Below are positions 48,980 through 57,305 of a stretch of 64,000 nucleotides of DNA, piece after piece. The number at the start of each line of letters is the position of its first letter. The first letter of the stretch is position 1. Location: contig NZ_AP018920.1 in the NCBI RefSeq assembly GCF_003945385.1, positions 310,001-374,000 on the forward strand, written 5' to 3'. The DNA comes from Pseudonocardia autotrophica. Its GTDB lineage: Bacteria; Actinomycetota; Actinomycetes; Mycobacteriales; Pseudonocardiaceae. Below the pieces are notes generated by a model. It had not been told where the DNA came from. It did not search any database and saw nothing but the letters and a program-made list of their open reading frames with translations. The position numbers were made by a program, and so were the translations under genes.

Positions 48980-49775
48980 GGTTCGCACATCGATCGACGA
49001 CGAGGACGGCCGGTACCGCGCCGTTGCCGAGATCGAGGTGTCCGGCACCCCTGAGCAGGTCTGGGAGCTCATCGCGACCGGCCCGGGGGTCGAGGCCTGG
49101 TTCGTCCCCGCTGAGGTGGAGCCGGGGGTCGGCGGCCGCTACCTCACCCGGCACGGGGACTTCGGTGACTCCGAGGGCGTCATCACCGCGTGGGAGCCGC
49201 CGCATCGCATCGCCTACGACGAGCCCGACTGGCAGGGGCCCGGCACCGAGGTGCCGACGTGGAACACCGAGATCGTCGTCGAGGCCGTGTCCGGGAGCAT
49301 CTGTGTGGTCCGGCTGTCCTCGGGCTTCCTCGCGGGCGGCGACGCCTGGAGCGATGTCATCGTCGGGACCTTCGCCGGCTGGTCGGGGGCGCTGCGCAAC
49401 CTGCGTCTGTACCTGACCCACTTCGCCGGCCTGCCGGTGACGACGCTGTGGATCCGCCACGAGCTCCCGCTCGGCGCACCGGACGTGATCACCGCCGCCG
49501 GGCTGCGCGAGGGCCGGGTGGGCGCCCCGGCCGCCACCGCCGCCCCGGCCCCGACGCTGAGCGGGACGCTCGAGCAGCGGACCGACGACTCGGTCGTCGT
49601 CCGCACGGCGGAGCCGTGCCCCGGCATCGCCGAGATCACCACGCTCCGGCATGAGGGCACCTGGGTGGTGTTCGGCTGGACCCTCTACGGCGAGGACGGG
49701 CCCGAGGTGCTCGACCGGGAGCGGGCCGCCTGGGCGTCCTGGCTGGCCGGGCAGGTCACCCGCACCGGCGGCTGA
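48972..49775 (+). CDS. SRPBCC (AHSA1-like) domain protein
   Basis: 267-aa protein with an SRPBCC fold (residues 15-155: AVAEIEVSGTPEQVWELIATGPGVEAWFVPAEVEPGVGG, DSEGVITAWEPPHRIAYDEPDW, FAGWSGALRNLRLYLTHF). The last ~100 residues (DVITAAGLREGRVGAP ... DRERAAWASWLAGQV) form an extension of unknown fold. ATG 48972 is inside the regulator's end. Binds an unknown hydrophobic ligand or acts as chaperone-like partner of the regulator system. Confidence 0.82.
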   Translation: MSEVRTSIDDEDGRYRAVAEIEVSGTPEQVWELIATGPGVEAWFVPAEVEPGVGGRYLTRHGDFGDSEGVITAWEPPHRIAYDEPDWQGPGTEVPTWNTEIVVEAVSGSICVVRLSSGFLAGGDAWSDVIVGTFAGWSGALRNLRLYLTHFAGLPVTTLWIRHELPLGAPDVITAAGLREGRVGAPAATAAPAPTLSGTLEQRTDDSVVVRTAEPCPGIAEITTLRHEGTWVVFGWTLYGEDGPEVLDRERAAWASWLAGQVTRTGG

Positions 49776-49782
49776 GCACCGC

Positions 49783-51813
49783 TCAGTCGCCCTTGCGCAG
49801 TTTCGCCAGCATCTCGTTGTAGGCCTTCAGCTCGGCGTCGTCGTCCCGGACGGCTTGCCGGTCCTTGCGCACCGCCTCCCGGGAGTCGTCCCGGGACCAC
49901 TGGACCACCAGCGTCACCATCACCAGCAGCATCGGCAGCTCGCCGGTGGCCCAGGCGATCCCGCCGCCGACGCTCTGGTCGGCCGCCAGATCGAGCCAGG
50001 GCAGCCCGACCTGGGCGTAGAAGTTCTGCCCGAGCACGTTCGACGAGCTCATCACGGCGATCCCGAAGAACGCGTGGAACGGCATGGTCGCGAGCAGCAC
50101 CGCGAGCCGGCCGAGGTGCGGCAGCTTGTGCGGAGCCGAGTCGACCCCGATCAGCGGCCAGAAGAACAGGTAGCCGACCAGCACGAAGTGCAGGTTCATC
50201 AGCTGGTGGGTCCAGTGGAACCGCAGCGCCCCGTCGAACAGCGACGTGAAGTACAGGACGTAGAACGAGCCGACGAACAGCACCGCGGCGCAGCCCGGGT
50301 GGGTCAGCACCCGCGCGACCCGGGAGTGCACCAGGGCGAGCAGCCACTCGCGGGGTCCGGGCGGGTTGCCCCGTCCGGCGGGGCGCAGCACCCGCAGCGC
50401 CAGCGTCACCGCGCCGCCCAGGCTGAGCAGGATGGGGGTGAGCATGTTCAGCGTCATGTGGCTGATCATGTGGACGCTGAACATGGCCGGGGAGTAGAAG
50501 CCCAGACCGGACGATGTCGCGAGCAGCAGCGCCGCGCAGCCCAGCATCCAGGCCCAGGTGCGGCCCACCGGCCAGCGGACCCCGCGGGACGCGAGCTGTC
50601 GCACCCCGAGCGCGTACAGCGCGGCGAGCAGCAGCGCACCGGTGCCGAAGACGATGTTCCAGCGCCACTCGACCAGCAGCGTCAGCGCGCTGAACGGCCG
50701 GTCGACGTTCCAGCCGATCAGCGTCTCGAGCGCGGAGTCCGGCCGGACCAGGAAGCGCGGCGGCACCAGCCGGGTCCCGGCGACACCCAGCGCGGCGACC
50801 AGCGCCCCGGCCACCGCGAGCACCGGGAGCAGTCGCCCGGCGGAGTCCGGCCGGGTCGAGGAGAGCGCCCGGGCAAGCACCGCGGTCCCGGCGACGAGCA
50901 GGGCCAGCAGCACCGCGGACGCGGCCACCGTCGTCGCGTACGCCGATCCGGCCCACGGGCCGTTCCAGACGACGACGACCTGGAAGACGATCTCGCCGAC
51001 GAGGTACACCGATCCGGCGCCGATGAGCACGGCCCGGCCGCGGCGTCCTGGCGTGCCGGTGAGCGGGCCGCCGTGGATCCGGTGCGCGGCCAGCGCGGCG
51101 GCGACACCGAGGAACACCACCCCGGAGACGGTCCGGAGCATCACGCCGTCGCCGCTCCAGTCGTGCGCCATCCCGGTGGCGGCCGGGTGCACCGCGGCCG
51201 GGAACAGGGCGGAGGCCGCGGCGAGTACGCCGAGCGCGGCGGTGGCCTTCCAGTTCAGGACGTACCCGGCGCCGGCGGCGACCAGCAGCAGCACGAGCCC
51301 GGCCAGCGTCCAGCCCATCGGCTCGTTCAGCGTCGCGGCGGCGCCGAGCCAGCCGAACGGGCCCGCGGAGGCCAGGTCGCCGAGCGCGGTGCCGGACATG
51401 TCGGCGACCGACAGCCAGCCCGCGACGATCCCGGCGACGCCGCCGAGCAGCGCGGCCAGGCCACCGCGGCGCAGCGCCCGGTAGCCGTGCACGTCGACGG
51501 TCCCGGACGTCTGCGGTGCCGCGACGAACCCGGCGACCAGCAACGATCCGGCGGCGAGCGCCATCCCGGCGACGGTCGCGACCCGCGCCAGCACGGTGCC
51601 GATCCGGATCACGTCGTCGGGGACGGGCAGCCCGCCCTGGCCCCAGTAGCCGTCGTCGCCGAGGGTGAGGCCGACCGCGACGCCACCGCAGACCGCGACG
51701 AGCAGCAGGGTCATCGCCGTCGTGAACGGACGGAGATCGCGGCCGCGCCGGCCGGTGCCCTCACCGGTGTCCGGTCGCGCTGTGGCCGCAGCCGGCTCCG
51801 TGCTCGCGCTCAC
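49783..51813 (-). CDS. CopD-CtaG fusion: copper transport / cytochrome oxidase assembly membrane protein
   Basis: 676-aa protein with about 15-16 membrane helices. The N-terminal ~330 residues are a CopD-like copper domain (TVARVATVAGMALAAGSLLVAGF-like helices, DMSGTALGDLASAGP). The C-terminal half is a caa3-type CtaG assembly domain (SPAMFSVHMISHMTLNMLTPILLSLG, LMNLHFVLVGYLFFWPLIGVDSAPHKL, MPFHAFFGIAVM) with conserved histidines for copper. Such fusions are common in actinobacteria and supply Cu for heme-copper oxidases. Converges with the SRPBCC gene, 7 bases between stops. Confidence 0.88.
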   Translation of the reverse strand: MSASTEPAAATARPDTGEGTGRRGRDLRPFTTAMTLLLVAVCGGVAVGLTLGDDGYWGQGGLPVPDDVIRIGTVLARVATVAGMALAAGSLLVAGFVAAPQTSGTVDVHGYRALRRGGLAALLGGVAGIVAGWLSVADMSGTALGDLASAGPFGWLGAAATLNEPMGWTLAGLVLLLVAAGAGYVLNWKATAALGVLAAASALFPAAVHPAATGMAHDWSGDGVMLRTVSGVVFLGVAAALAAHRIHGGPLTGTPGRRGRAVLIGAGSVYLVGEIVFQVVVVWNGPWAGSAYATTVAASAVLLALLVAGTAVLARALSSTRPDSAGRLLPVLAVAGALVAALGVAGTRLVPPRFLVRPDSALETLIGWNVDRPFSALTLLVEWRWNIVFGTGALLLAALYALGVRQLASRGVRWPVGRTWAWMLGCAALLLATSSGLGFYSPAMFSVHMISHMTLNMLTPILLSLGGAVTLALRVLRPAGRGNPPGPREWLLALVHSRVARVLTHPGCAAVLFVGSFYVLYFTSLFDGALRFHWTHQLMNLHFVLVGYLFFWPLIGVDSAPHKLPHLGRLAVLLATMPFHAFFGIAVMSSSNVLGQNFYAQVGLPWLDLAADQSVGGGIAWATGELPMLLVMVTLVVQWSRDDSREAVRKDRQAVRDDDAELKAYNEMLAKLRKGD

Positions 51814-51906
51814 CGAGTTCCTCCGCAGGTCGTGCCGGACGGGCCGATCCTCCGGATGCAGCCCGCGGTCTCACCCACGATGGTCCCCGATGGCCCACCG
51901 GCGCCG

Positions 51907-51938
51907 CCGCCCCGGGTAGCGGACGCCACCCGGGGCGG
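51907..51938 (-). terminator. terminator after the Ser/Thr kinase gene
   Basis: Arms 51907-51917 and 51928-51938 with a 10-base loop, 11-bp GC-rich stem starting 10 bases past the kinase stop on the minus strand. Confidence 0.65.
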
Positions 51939-51947
51939 GTCCCGCGG

Positions 51948-53576
51948 TCAGTTCCCGCCGTCGCCGGTGAGGTTGCGCCACCACTGCTGGACGGTGTTCC
52001 AGAAGCCCTGCGCGCTCTCGGTGATGTCGTCCGGGTTCGGCAGGTTCGTGGGCAGGTCCGGCAGCTCGGTCGGGATGTTCGTCGGGATCGTCGGCAGCTC
52101 GGTGGGGATGTTCGTCGGGATCGGGAACCCGCCGTTGCCGCTCTCCTCGGTGGTGGTCGGGGCCGGCTCGGTGGTCTCCTCGGTCGTCGTCACCGGGGCG
52201 CTGGTCTCGGTCGGCGCGGGCGCCGGGGTCTCCTGATCGTTGCCGCTGAACAGCAGGAACCCGATCAGCAGCACCAGCAGTGCGACGACGAACGCGCCGA
52301 TCGCGATCCACTTCCCGGGGCTCGACGAGCCGAGATCCTGGCTCCGGGGTTCCGGCTCGGGCTGCACCGGGGCGGCCGGGGCGGGGCTCGCTGCGGTCAG
52401 CATCTCGGCGACGCGGTGGCCGTCCGGGCGGCGGCGTGGGTCGGTGGCGGTGGCCGCGGAGATCGTCGAGCGCAGCGGCTCCGGCACGTCGGCGGGCACC
52501 ACCGGGGCCCGGTTCACCCGCTCGGCGGCGCCCTGCAGACCCTCGCCCTGGTACTCCTGCCGGCCGGTCCACGCCTCGAGCAGCACCAGCCCGAGCGCGT
52601 AGACGTCGGCGGGCGGGCCGACGTCGGTGCCGCGGACCTGCTCCGGCGCGAGATAGGCGGGCGTCCCGATGATCTCGCCGGCGGCGGTGTGGCCGTCGGC
52701 GCCGAGCAGCGCGGCGATCCCGAAGTCGGCGAGCCGGGCCCGGCCGTCGGAGTCGATGAGGATGTTGGACGGCTTCACGTCGCGGTGCGTGACGCCCTGG
52801 CCGTGCACGTAGGCGAGGGTCTGCGCGACCTCGGTGCCGATCCGCCGGATGTCGTCGGGCGGCAGGTCCTCGGCGGCGATCACGTCCTTCAGCGACGGCC
52901 CGTCGACCAGCTCCATCACCAGGTACGCGCGATCGGACTCGACGGCGAAGTCGTGCACCGCGACCAGGCCGGGATTGCGCAGGTTCGCCATGACCTGCGC
53001 CTCCTGCTCGAAGCGCTGGTCGGCGGTCGGGTCGTTGCCCGGTCCGAAGATCTTCACCGCGACCGGGCGGTTCAGCCGGGTGTCGGTGGCGCGGTGCACG
53101 TCGGCCATCCCGCCCTGGCCGATCAGGCCCTCCAGCCGGTACCGGCCGCCGAGCAGCTCGGGCTCGGTGACCGGCGCGGGCATCATCCGGGTGGCGTCCG
53201 GGCGCTGCGGGCGGGCGGCACCGTAGGCGGCGGTGGGCGGCGGGCCGACCCGGCGGGTCGGGTCACCGGCGTCCATCCGGCGGGTGCCGTCGGGCTGCCC
53301 GACCCGGCGGGTGGCGTCCGGTCCGGAGCGACGGCTGCCGCCCGGCGGTGGTGCCGCGGCGTACCGGGCCGGGTCCTGGGGGCCGGGGCCCTGCTGTGGC
53401 GGCGCGGCGCGGCGGGTGGGGCCGGGATCCGCGGGGCGGGCGCCGCCGCGGCGGCGGTTGCCGGTGCGCCACGCGTCGGGCGCGCCCTGACGGGTCGCGT
53501 CCGGATCTGCACCGCGGCGAGCCGCGTCCGGATCGGCACCGCGGCGAGCCGCGTCCCGGTCGTCACCGCGCTGCAC
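51948..53576 (-). CDS. transmembrane serine/threonine protein kinase (PknB type)
   Basis: 542 aa. N-terminal ~130 residues are an Arg/Pro/Asp/Ala linker with RRGADPDA and PDATRRVG/PDGTRRM-type repeats. Kinase domain about 145-400: GQGGMADVHRA glycine loop, AVKIF lysine, HRDVKPSNILI catalytic loop, DFGIA, GTPAYLAPEQ. A membrane helix (WIAIGAFVVALLVLLIGFLLF, about 430-450) leads to a Thr/Pro/Glu-rich outside tail with repeated PTNIPTELP and a final amphipathic NTVQQWWRNLTGD. There are no PASTA repeats. The repeated TRR/DATR motifs could be phosphoacceptor sites. Confidence 0.92.
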   Translation of the reverse strand: MQRGDDRDAARRGADPDAARRGADPDATRQGAPDAWRTGNRRRGGARPADPGPTRRAAPPQQGPGPQDPARYAAAPPPGGSRRSGPDATRRVGQPDGTRRMDAGDPTRRVGPPPTAAYGAARPQRPDATRMMPAPVTEPELLGGRYRLEGLIGQGGMADVHRATDTRLNRPVAVKIFGPGNDPTADQRFEQEAQVMANLRNPGLVAVHDFAVESDRAYLVMELVDGPSLKDVIAAEDLPPDDIRRIGTEVAQTLAYVHGQGVTHRDVKPSNILIDSDGRARLADFGIAALLGADGHTAAGEIIGTPAYLAPEQVRGTDVGPPADVYALGLVLLEAWTGRQEYQGEGLQGAAERVNRAPVVPADVPEPLRSTISAATATDPRRRPDGHRVAEMLTAASPAPAAPVQPEPEPRSQDLGSSSPGKWIAIGAFVVALLVLLIGFLLFSGNDQETPAPAPTETSAPVTTTEETTEPAPTTTEESGNGGFPIPTNIPTELPTIPTNIPTELPDLPTNLPNPDDITESAQGFWNTVQQWWRNLTGDGGN

Positions 53577-53700
53577 TGGCCCTCCCGATGTTCCTGGTCA
53601 CCGGCCCCGGGACGGAGACGGCACGAAACGTGGGCCGACGCTACCGGCCCGCGGGTGTCGCGCGGTGCGACGGCGCGCGGGCGACCGCGGTACGACCGGG

Positions 53701-53763
53701 TGATCACGGATCGGGAACCGGAGCGTTCGCCGGGCGACCGTCCCGGTTCCCGATCCGTGATCA
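53701..53763 (-). terminator. 21-bp perfect stem-loop overlapping the hydrolase stop
   Basis: Arms 53701-53721 and 53743-53763, perfectly paired, 21-base spacer. The inner base of the right arm includes the minus-strand stop codon of the gene at 53761. It separates that gene from the kinase gene downstream. Confidence 0.75.
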
Positions 53764-54621
53764 GACGGTCGCGGAGATCCGGGCGAGGAGGTCGGCGGTC
53801 GGGGCGGGGTGGACCTGGACACCGATGTGTGAGGCGTCCAGCTCGTGCACCGTGAACGTGTTGCCCGGGGTCAGCGCATCGGCCTCGGCGATGTAGCGGT
53901 CCTGCAGCGCGACCGGCAGCGCACGGTCGGCGGGCAGCCGGACGTAGTGCCGCGGGATCCGGCCCCAGTGCTCCGCCCCGGCCTGCGCCAGCGAGTCGTC
54001 GATCAGGATCGACTCGTCCGGGTCCTGCACGTGCAGGTAGGCCAGCAGCTCGTCGCGGGTGCCGTCGGCGAGCAGTGCCTCCTGCAGCAGGTCGAGCATC
54101 TCCGGGTCGTCGGTGCGCCAGTTCAGGCGCAGTCCGCGGATCGTCGTCGGGTTCGCGACGACCAGTGCGGTGGTGCGGTGCAGCAGGCTGTCCGCGTTCT
54201 CCGGGGCGATCTGATAGGCGCCGGAGTCGGCGTTCACCGGGCAGTGCGCGGAGATGTAGACGAGCCGGTCCACCAGCTCCGGGTGGCTGTTGCCGACGGC
54301 GTTGAGGGTGAGCCCGCCGCGGCTGACCCCGGCGAGCACGACCGGCCCGTGCTCCTTCGCCCGGCGCAGTACGTCGGCCATGGCGGCGACGTCGTCCGGG
54401 GTGCCGATGCCCTTCATCCCGCTGGTCTCGGAGCCGAGCAGCGTCCGGTCCTGGGAACCGAGGTAGCCGCGCGGTATCCGCGCGCCGGCACCGTGCCCCG
54501 GCAGATCGACGGCGAGCGCCCGGACCCCACGCAGTGCGAGCTCACGCACCACGCCGTTCCAGGACGAGGCGTTGCACCCCATGCCGTGTACCAGTACGAC
54601 GGTCGGATCCCCGGTAGTCAC
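53761..54621 (-). CDS. alpha/beta hydrolase
   Basis: 286-aa hydrolase. VLVHGMGCNASSWNGVV oxyanion region, nucleophile GVSRGGLTLNAVG (Ser near 98), terminal catalytic His in HELDASHIGVQVHP. Resembles salicylate esterase/MBL-like or epoxide-type small-ester hydrolases (ALAVDLPGHGAGARIPRGYLG). Lies in the same orientation as the MenJ-like gene, 43 bases apart. Substrate unknown. Confidence 0.84.
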   Translation of the reverse strand: MTTGDPTVVLVHGMGCNASSWNGVVRELALRGVRALAVDLPGHGAGARIPRGYLGSQDRTLLGSETSGMKGIGTPDDVAAMADVLRRAKEHGPVVLAGVSRGGLTLNAVGNSHPELVDRLVYISAHCPVNADSGAYQIAPENADSLLHRTTALVVANPTTIRGLRLNWRTDDPEMLDLLQEALLADGTRDELLAYLHVQDPDESILIDDSLAQAGAEHWGRIPRHYVRLPADRALPVALQDRYIAEADALTPGNTFTVHELDASHIGVQVHPAPTADLLARISATV

Positions 54622-54664
54622 GATCGGCCATCCTGCCCCGCGTCGGCCGGGGCACGCCAGGATT

Positions 54665-55966
54665 TCAGCGTGCGACGGCGGGGGTCCGCAGATCGGCGGC
54701 CGGGAACGGGGGCCGGTCGTCGAGCCGGACCGACAGCTTCCCGGCGGCCCGCCAGGCCCGTGCGGTGAGATCGGTGTCCTCGTCGGTGACCAGGTTGCCC
54801 ATCACCCGCAGCGCGACCGTCATCAGGGTGCGCGAGCGCATCCCGATCGGCCCGGCGAGCGGGAGCAGCCGCGGGATCGTGATCAGCCCGGCGAGCCGCC
54901 GCGCGATCGAGAACGCGAGTCCGTAGTGCGAGCGCAGCGTGGCCGGCCATGCGGTGCCGAGATCGGCGCCCGCGGTGAGCAGCTCGGCGACCAGCCGCCC
55001 GGTCTCCAGGCCGTAGTCGATGCCCTCGCCGTTGAGCGGGTTCACGCAGCCCGCGGCGTCGCCGATCAGCGCCCAGTTGCGGCCGGCGACGCCGGACACC
55101 GCACCGCCCATCGGCAGCAGCGCCGAGCGCGGGAGCTCGACCTTGCCGCGCAGCTGCCAGTCCTCGCGGCGGGCGTTCGCGTAGTGCTCGATCAGCGAAC
55201 GCAGCTTGATGTTGGCCGGGCGCCGGTCGGTCGCGAGGGTCCCGACGCCGATGTTGACCCGGCCGTCGTTCAGCGGGAACAGCCACCCGTACCCGGCGAG
55301 CACCTCGTCGTTCTCGCCGCGCAGCTCCAGGTGCGAGCTGATCCACGGGTCGTCGTGCCGTCCGGAGGAGATGTAGCCGCGGGCGGCGACGCCGTAGGCG
55401 GTGTCCTGGTGCCACTCCCGGCCGAGTACCCGGCCCAGCGTGGAGCGCGCCCCGTCGGCGACGACCAGGTGCCGGCAGGCGACGGTGCGGCCGTCGGCGA
55501 ACACCACGGACTCCACGCGGTCACCGGAGAACACGACGTCGACGGCCTTCGCGCCGTCCATCCCGATGGCGCCGGAGTCGAGCGCGGCCTGCCGGATCCC
55601 GGCGTCGAGTTCGGTGCGCGGGATGGCGGATCCGTGCGCCGGCAGCGACCCGCCCGGCCAGGGCAGCTCCAGCACCTGCCCGAACCCGTGCGCGCGCAGG
55701 CCCTGGTTGGTGCCGTGCGCGTCGATCCAGTCGCCGAGCCCGAGCCGGGACAGCTCGGCGATCGCCCGCGGGGTCAGCCCGTCGCCGCAGGCCTTGTCCC
55801 GCGGGAACTCCGCGGCGTCGGCGAGGACGACGTCGAGGCCGTGCCGGGCGGCCCAGGCCGCAGCGGCGGAGCCGGCCGGTCCGGCGCCGACGACCAGCAC
55901 CTCGGTGCGCTCCGGCGCGGGGCGCGCCGGGGTGTCGGAGACGGCGGGCGACGGGGCGGGGCTCAT
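54665..55966 (-). CDS. geranylgeranyl-reductase family protein (MenJ-like)
   Basis: 433-aa flavoprotein. FAD-binding VLVVGAGPAGSAAAAWAARHG, CGDGLTPRAI and the second dinucleotide segment WALIGDAAGCVNPLNGEGIDYG define the geranylgeranyl reductase family. In mycobacteria the related MenJ reduces one isoprene unit of menaquinone-9. That substrate is likely but unproven here. If so, it acts on the quinone pool used by the two CO dehydrogenases and the respiratory chain. Confidence 0.87.
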   Translation of the reverse strand: MSPAPSPAVSDTPARPAPERTEVLVVGAGPAGSAAAAWAARHGLDVVLADAAEFPRDKACGDGLTPRAIAELSRLGLGDWIDAHGTNQGLRAHGFGQVLELPWPGGSLPAHGSAIPRTELDAGIRQAALDSGAIGMDGAKAVDVVFSGDRVESVVFADGRTVACRHLVVADGARSTLGRVLGREWHQDTAYGVAARGYISSGRHDDPWISSHLELRGENDEVLAGYGWLFPLNDGRVNIGVGTLATDRRPANIKLRSLIEHYANARREDWQLRGKVELPRSALLPMGGAVSGVAGRNWALIGDAAGCVNPLNGEGIDYGLETGRLVAELLTAGADLGTAWPATLRSHYGLAFSIARRLAGLITIPRLLPLAGPIGMRSRTLMTVALRVMGNLVTDEDTDLTARAWRAAGKLSVRLDDRPPFPAADLRTPAVAR

Positions 55967-56018
55967 GACCCCAGTGTCGCAACCCGGACACCGCGCTCGC
56001 CGCCGAGCGTGCCCCCGA

Positions 56019-56387
56019 TCACGGCCGGAGCATCCGCTCCAGGACGACGTCGTGTGCGTGCCGGGCGCGTCCGGCGTCCCGCAGCGCCAACTCGTAGGTG
56101 TGCGGCCCGGTGGTGACGGCGATCCGGCCGGACGCGACGACGCCTCCGGTGGACGTGCGGCCGGACAGCAGCGAGACCGAGCAGATCCGGGCGTACGGGA
56201 TCGAGGTGAGCGCCGTGCGTCGTCCGGCGAAGGCGTTGTCCTGGAGCAGGACCCGCAGGTCGGTCAGCCCGATGAACCCGGCACCGGGATCGGTCGCGTC
56301 GTAGACGGCGACGATCCGTTCGCCGGGCAGCAGCGCGGCGGCGACCGTGTCGAGCTGGTCGCGCTCGTCGAACACCGGGCCGCTCAC
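56019..56387 (-). CDS. small PH-like domain protein
   Basis: 122-aa protein: AAALLPGERIVAVYDATDPGAGFIGLTDLRVLLQDN, IPYARICSVSLLSG, and TTGPHTYELALRDAGRARHAHDVVLERM. The strand pattern with a C-terminal helix matches bacterial PH-like (bPH) domains. It may bind proteins or lipid. GTG start overlapping the upstream nucleoside phosphorylase gene (GTGA). Confidence 0.75.
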   Translation of the reverse strand: MSGPVFDERDQLDTVAAALLPGERIVAVYDATDPGAGFIGLTDLRVLLQDNAFAGRRTALTSIPYARICSVSLLSGRTSTGGVVASGRIAVTTGPHTYELALRDAGRARHAHDVVLERMLRP

Positions 56388-57154
56388 GGCTGCTCCCAGG
56401 CCTCGGCCGCGGCCAGTGCCAGGCCGAACAGGCCGGCCCTGGCCTCGCGCGCCGTCGTCCATCCGCGGTGGTCCCATTCCGGACCGGCCAGCGAGTCGGC
56501 GGCCAGGAACACCTGGCCGTAGCCGATCCCGAGCCGCCGTGCGGCGGCGACCAGCGCGGACGCCTCCATGTCGACGACCGCGCAGCCCTCGGCCCGGCGC
56601 CGCTCGATCCGGCCGGGGGTCTCCCGGTAGACGGCGTCGGTGGTCCAGCAGCGGCCGAGGACCCAGGGGATGCCGGCGTCGCTCAGCATCCGTTCGAGCA
56701 CCGCGATCCCGGCCGGGTCGGCGTCCAGCGTGCGTGAGGGCGGCAGGTAGTGGAACGAGGTGCCCTCGTCGCGCAGCACGCTGCCGAGCACCACCGCGTG
56801 CCCGAACGTCAGCTCGTGGCGCAGCGCGCCGGCGCCACCGACGCCGACGATCCTGCGCACCCCCATCGCGACCAGGTTCTCCAGGAACATCGCCGCAAGC
56901 GGTGCCCCGACGCCGGGGTGCAGCACCGCGACCGGCCGCCCCCGCGGGCCGTGCGCGCGCCAGATCGGGGTGCGGCCCAGCTCGGTGCGGAGCACGGAGA
57001 GCGCGCGGGCGTCGCCTGCGCCGAGCGCGTCGACGACCTCCGGGAACCAGCAGAGCACCGCGGTGTCCGGCATGTCCGGTGGTCGGCGCACGATCGACTC
57101 GGCGCGGATGACGCCCTCGTCGGCCAGGTCGTCCTCGGTCAGCGGCAGGTCCAC
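56384..57154 (-). CDS. nucleoside phosphorylase family protein
   Basis: 256-aa protein of the PNP/uridine phosphorylase fold. HPGVGAPLAAMFLENLVAMGVRRIVGVGGAGAL (phosphate and base site), CWTTDAVYRETP, and EGCAVVDMEASALVAAARRLG (the ribose-binding VDMEA motif near 190) are clear. Cleaves nucleosides with phosphate; base preference cannot be read. GTG/ATG start at 57154, divergent from the LCP gene. Confidence 0.85.
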   Translation of the reverse strand: MDLPLTEDDLADEGVIRAESIVRRPPDMPDTAVLCWFPEVVDALGAGDARALSVLRTELGRTPIWRAHGPRGRPVAVLHPGVGAPLAAMFLENLVAMGVRRIVGVGGAGALRHELTFGHAVVLGSVLRDEGTSFHYLPPSRTLDADPAGIAVLERMLSDAGIPWVLGRCWTTDAVYRETPGRIERRRAEGCAVVDMEASALVAAARRLGIGYGQVFLAADSLAGPEWDHRGWTTAREARAGLFGLALAAAEAWEQP

Positions 57155-57173
57155 GGGGGAGATCCTGCCCGGT

Positions 57174-57233
57174 GATCACCCGTTGCGGAGTGCAGCGCCC
57201 GCGGGCGACCGTGCCGCGCCGGAACGGGTGATC
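57174..57233. promoter_or_regulatory. long inverted repeat in the divergent phosphorylase/LCP gap
   Basis: GATCACCCGTT (57174-57184) and AACGGGTGATC (57223-57233), perfect 11-bp arms, 38 bases apart. The spacer holds the palindrome CGCCCGCGGGCG (57196-57207). Paired sites for a regulator acting on both divergent genes are plausible. Confidence 0.4.
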
Positions 57234-57305
57234 GGTCGCGGGGCAGTATGGTCGGACGGTGTGAGGGGCCGCGTACCGCGGGCCCGGTTGGACGGTGGAG
57301 CAGGC

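Noticed and set aside
49651..52236. 861-aa plus-strand open frame over the CopD-CtaG and kinase genes
   Set aside because: It is the reverse complement of a clear membrane protein gene; composition (Arg/Gln/His/Asp) is that of an antisense shadow.
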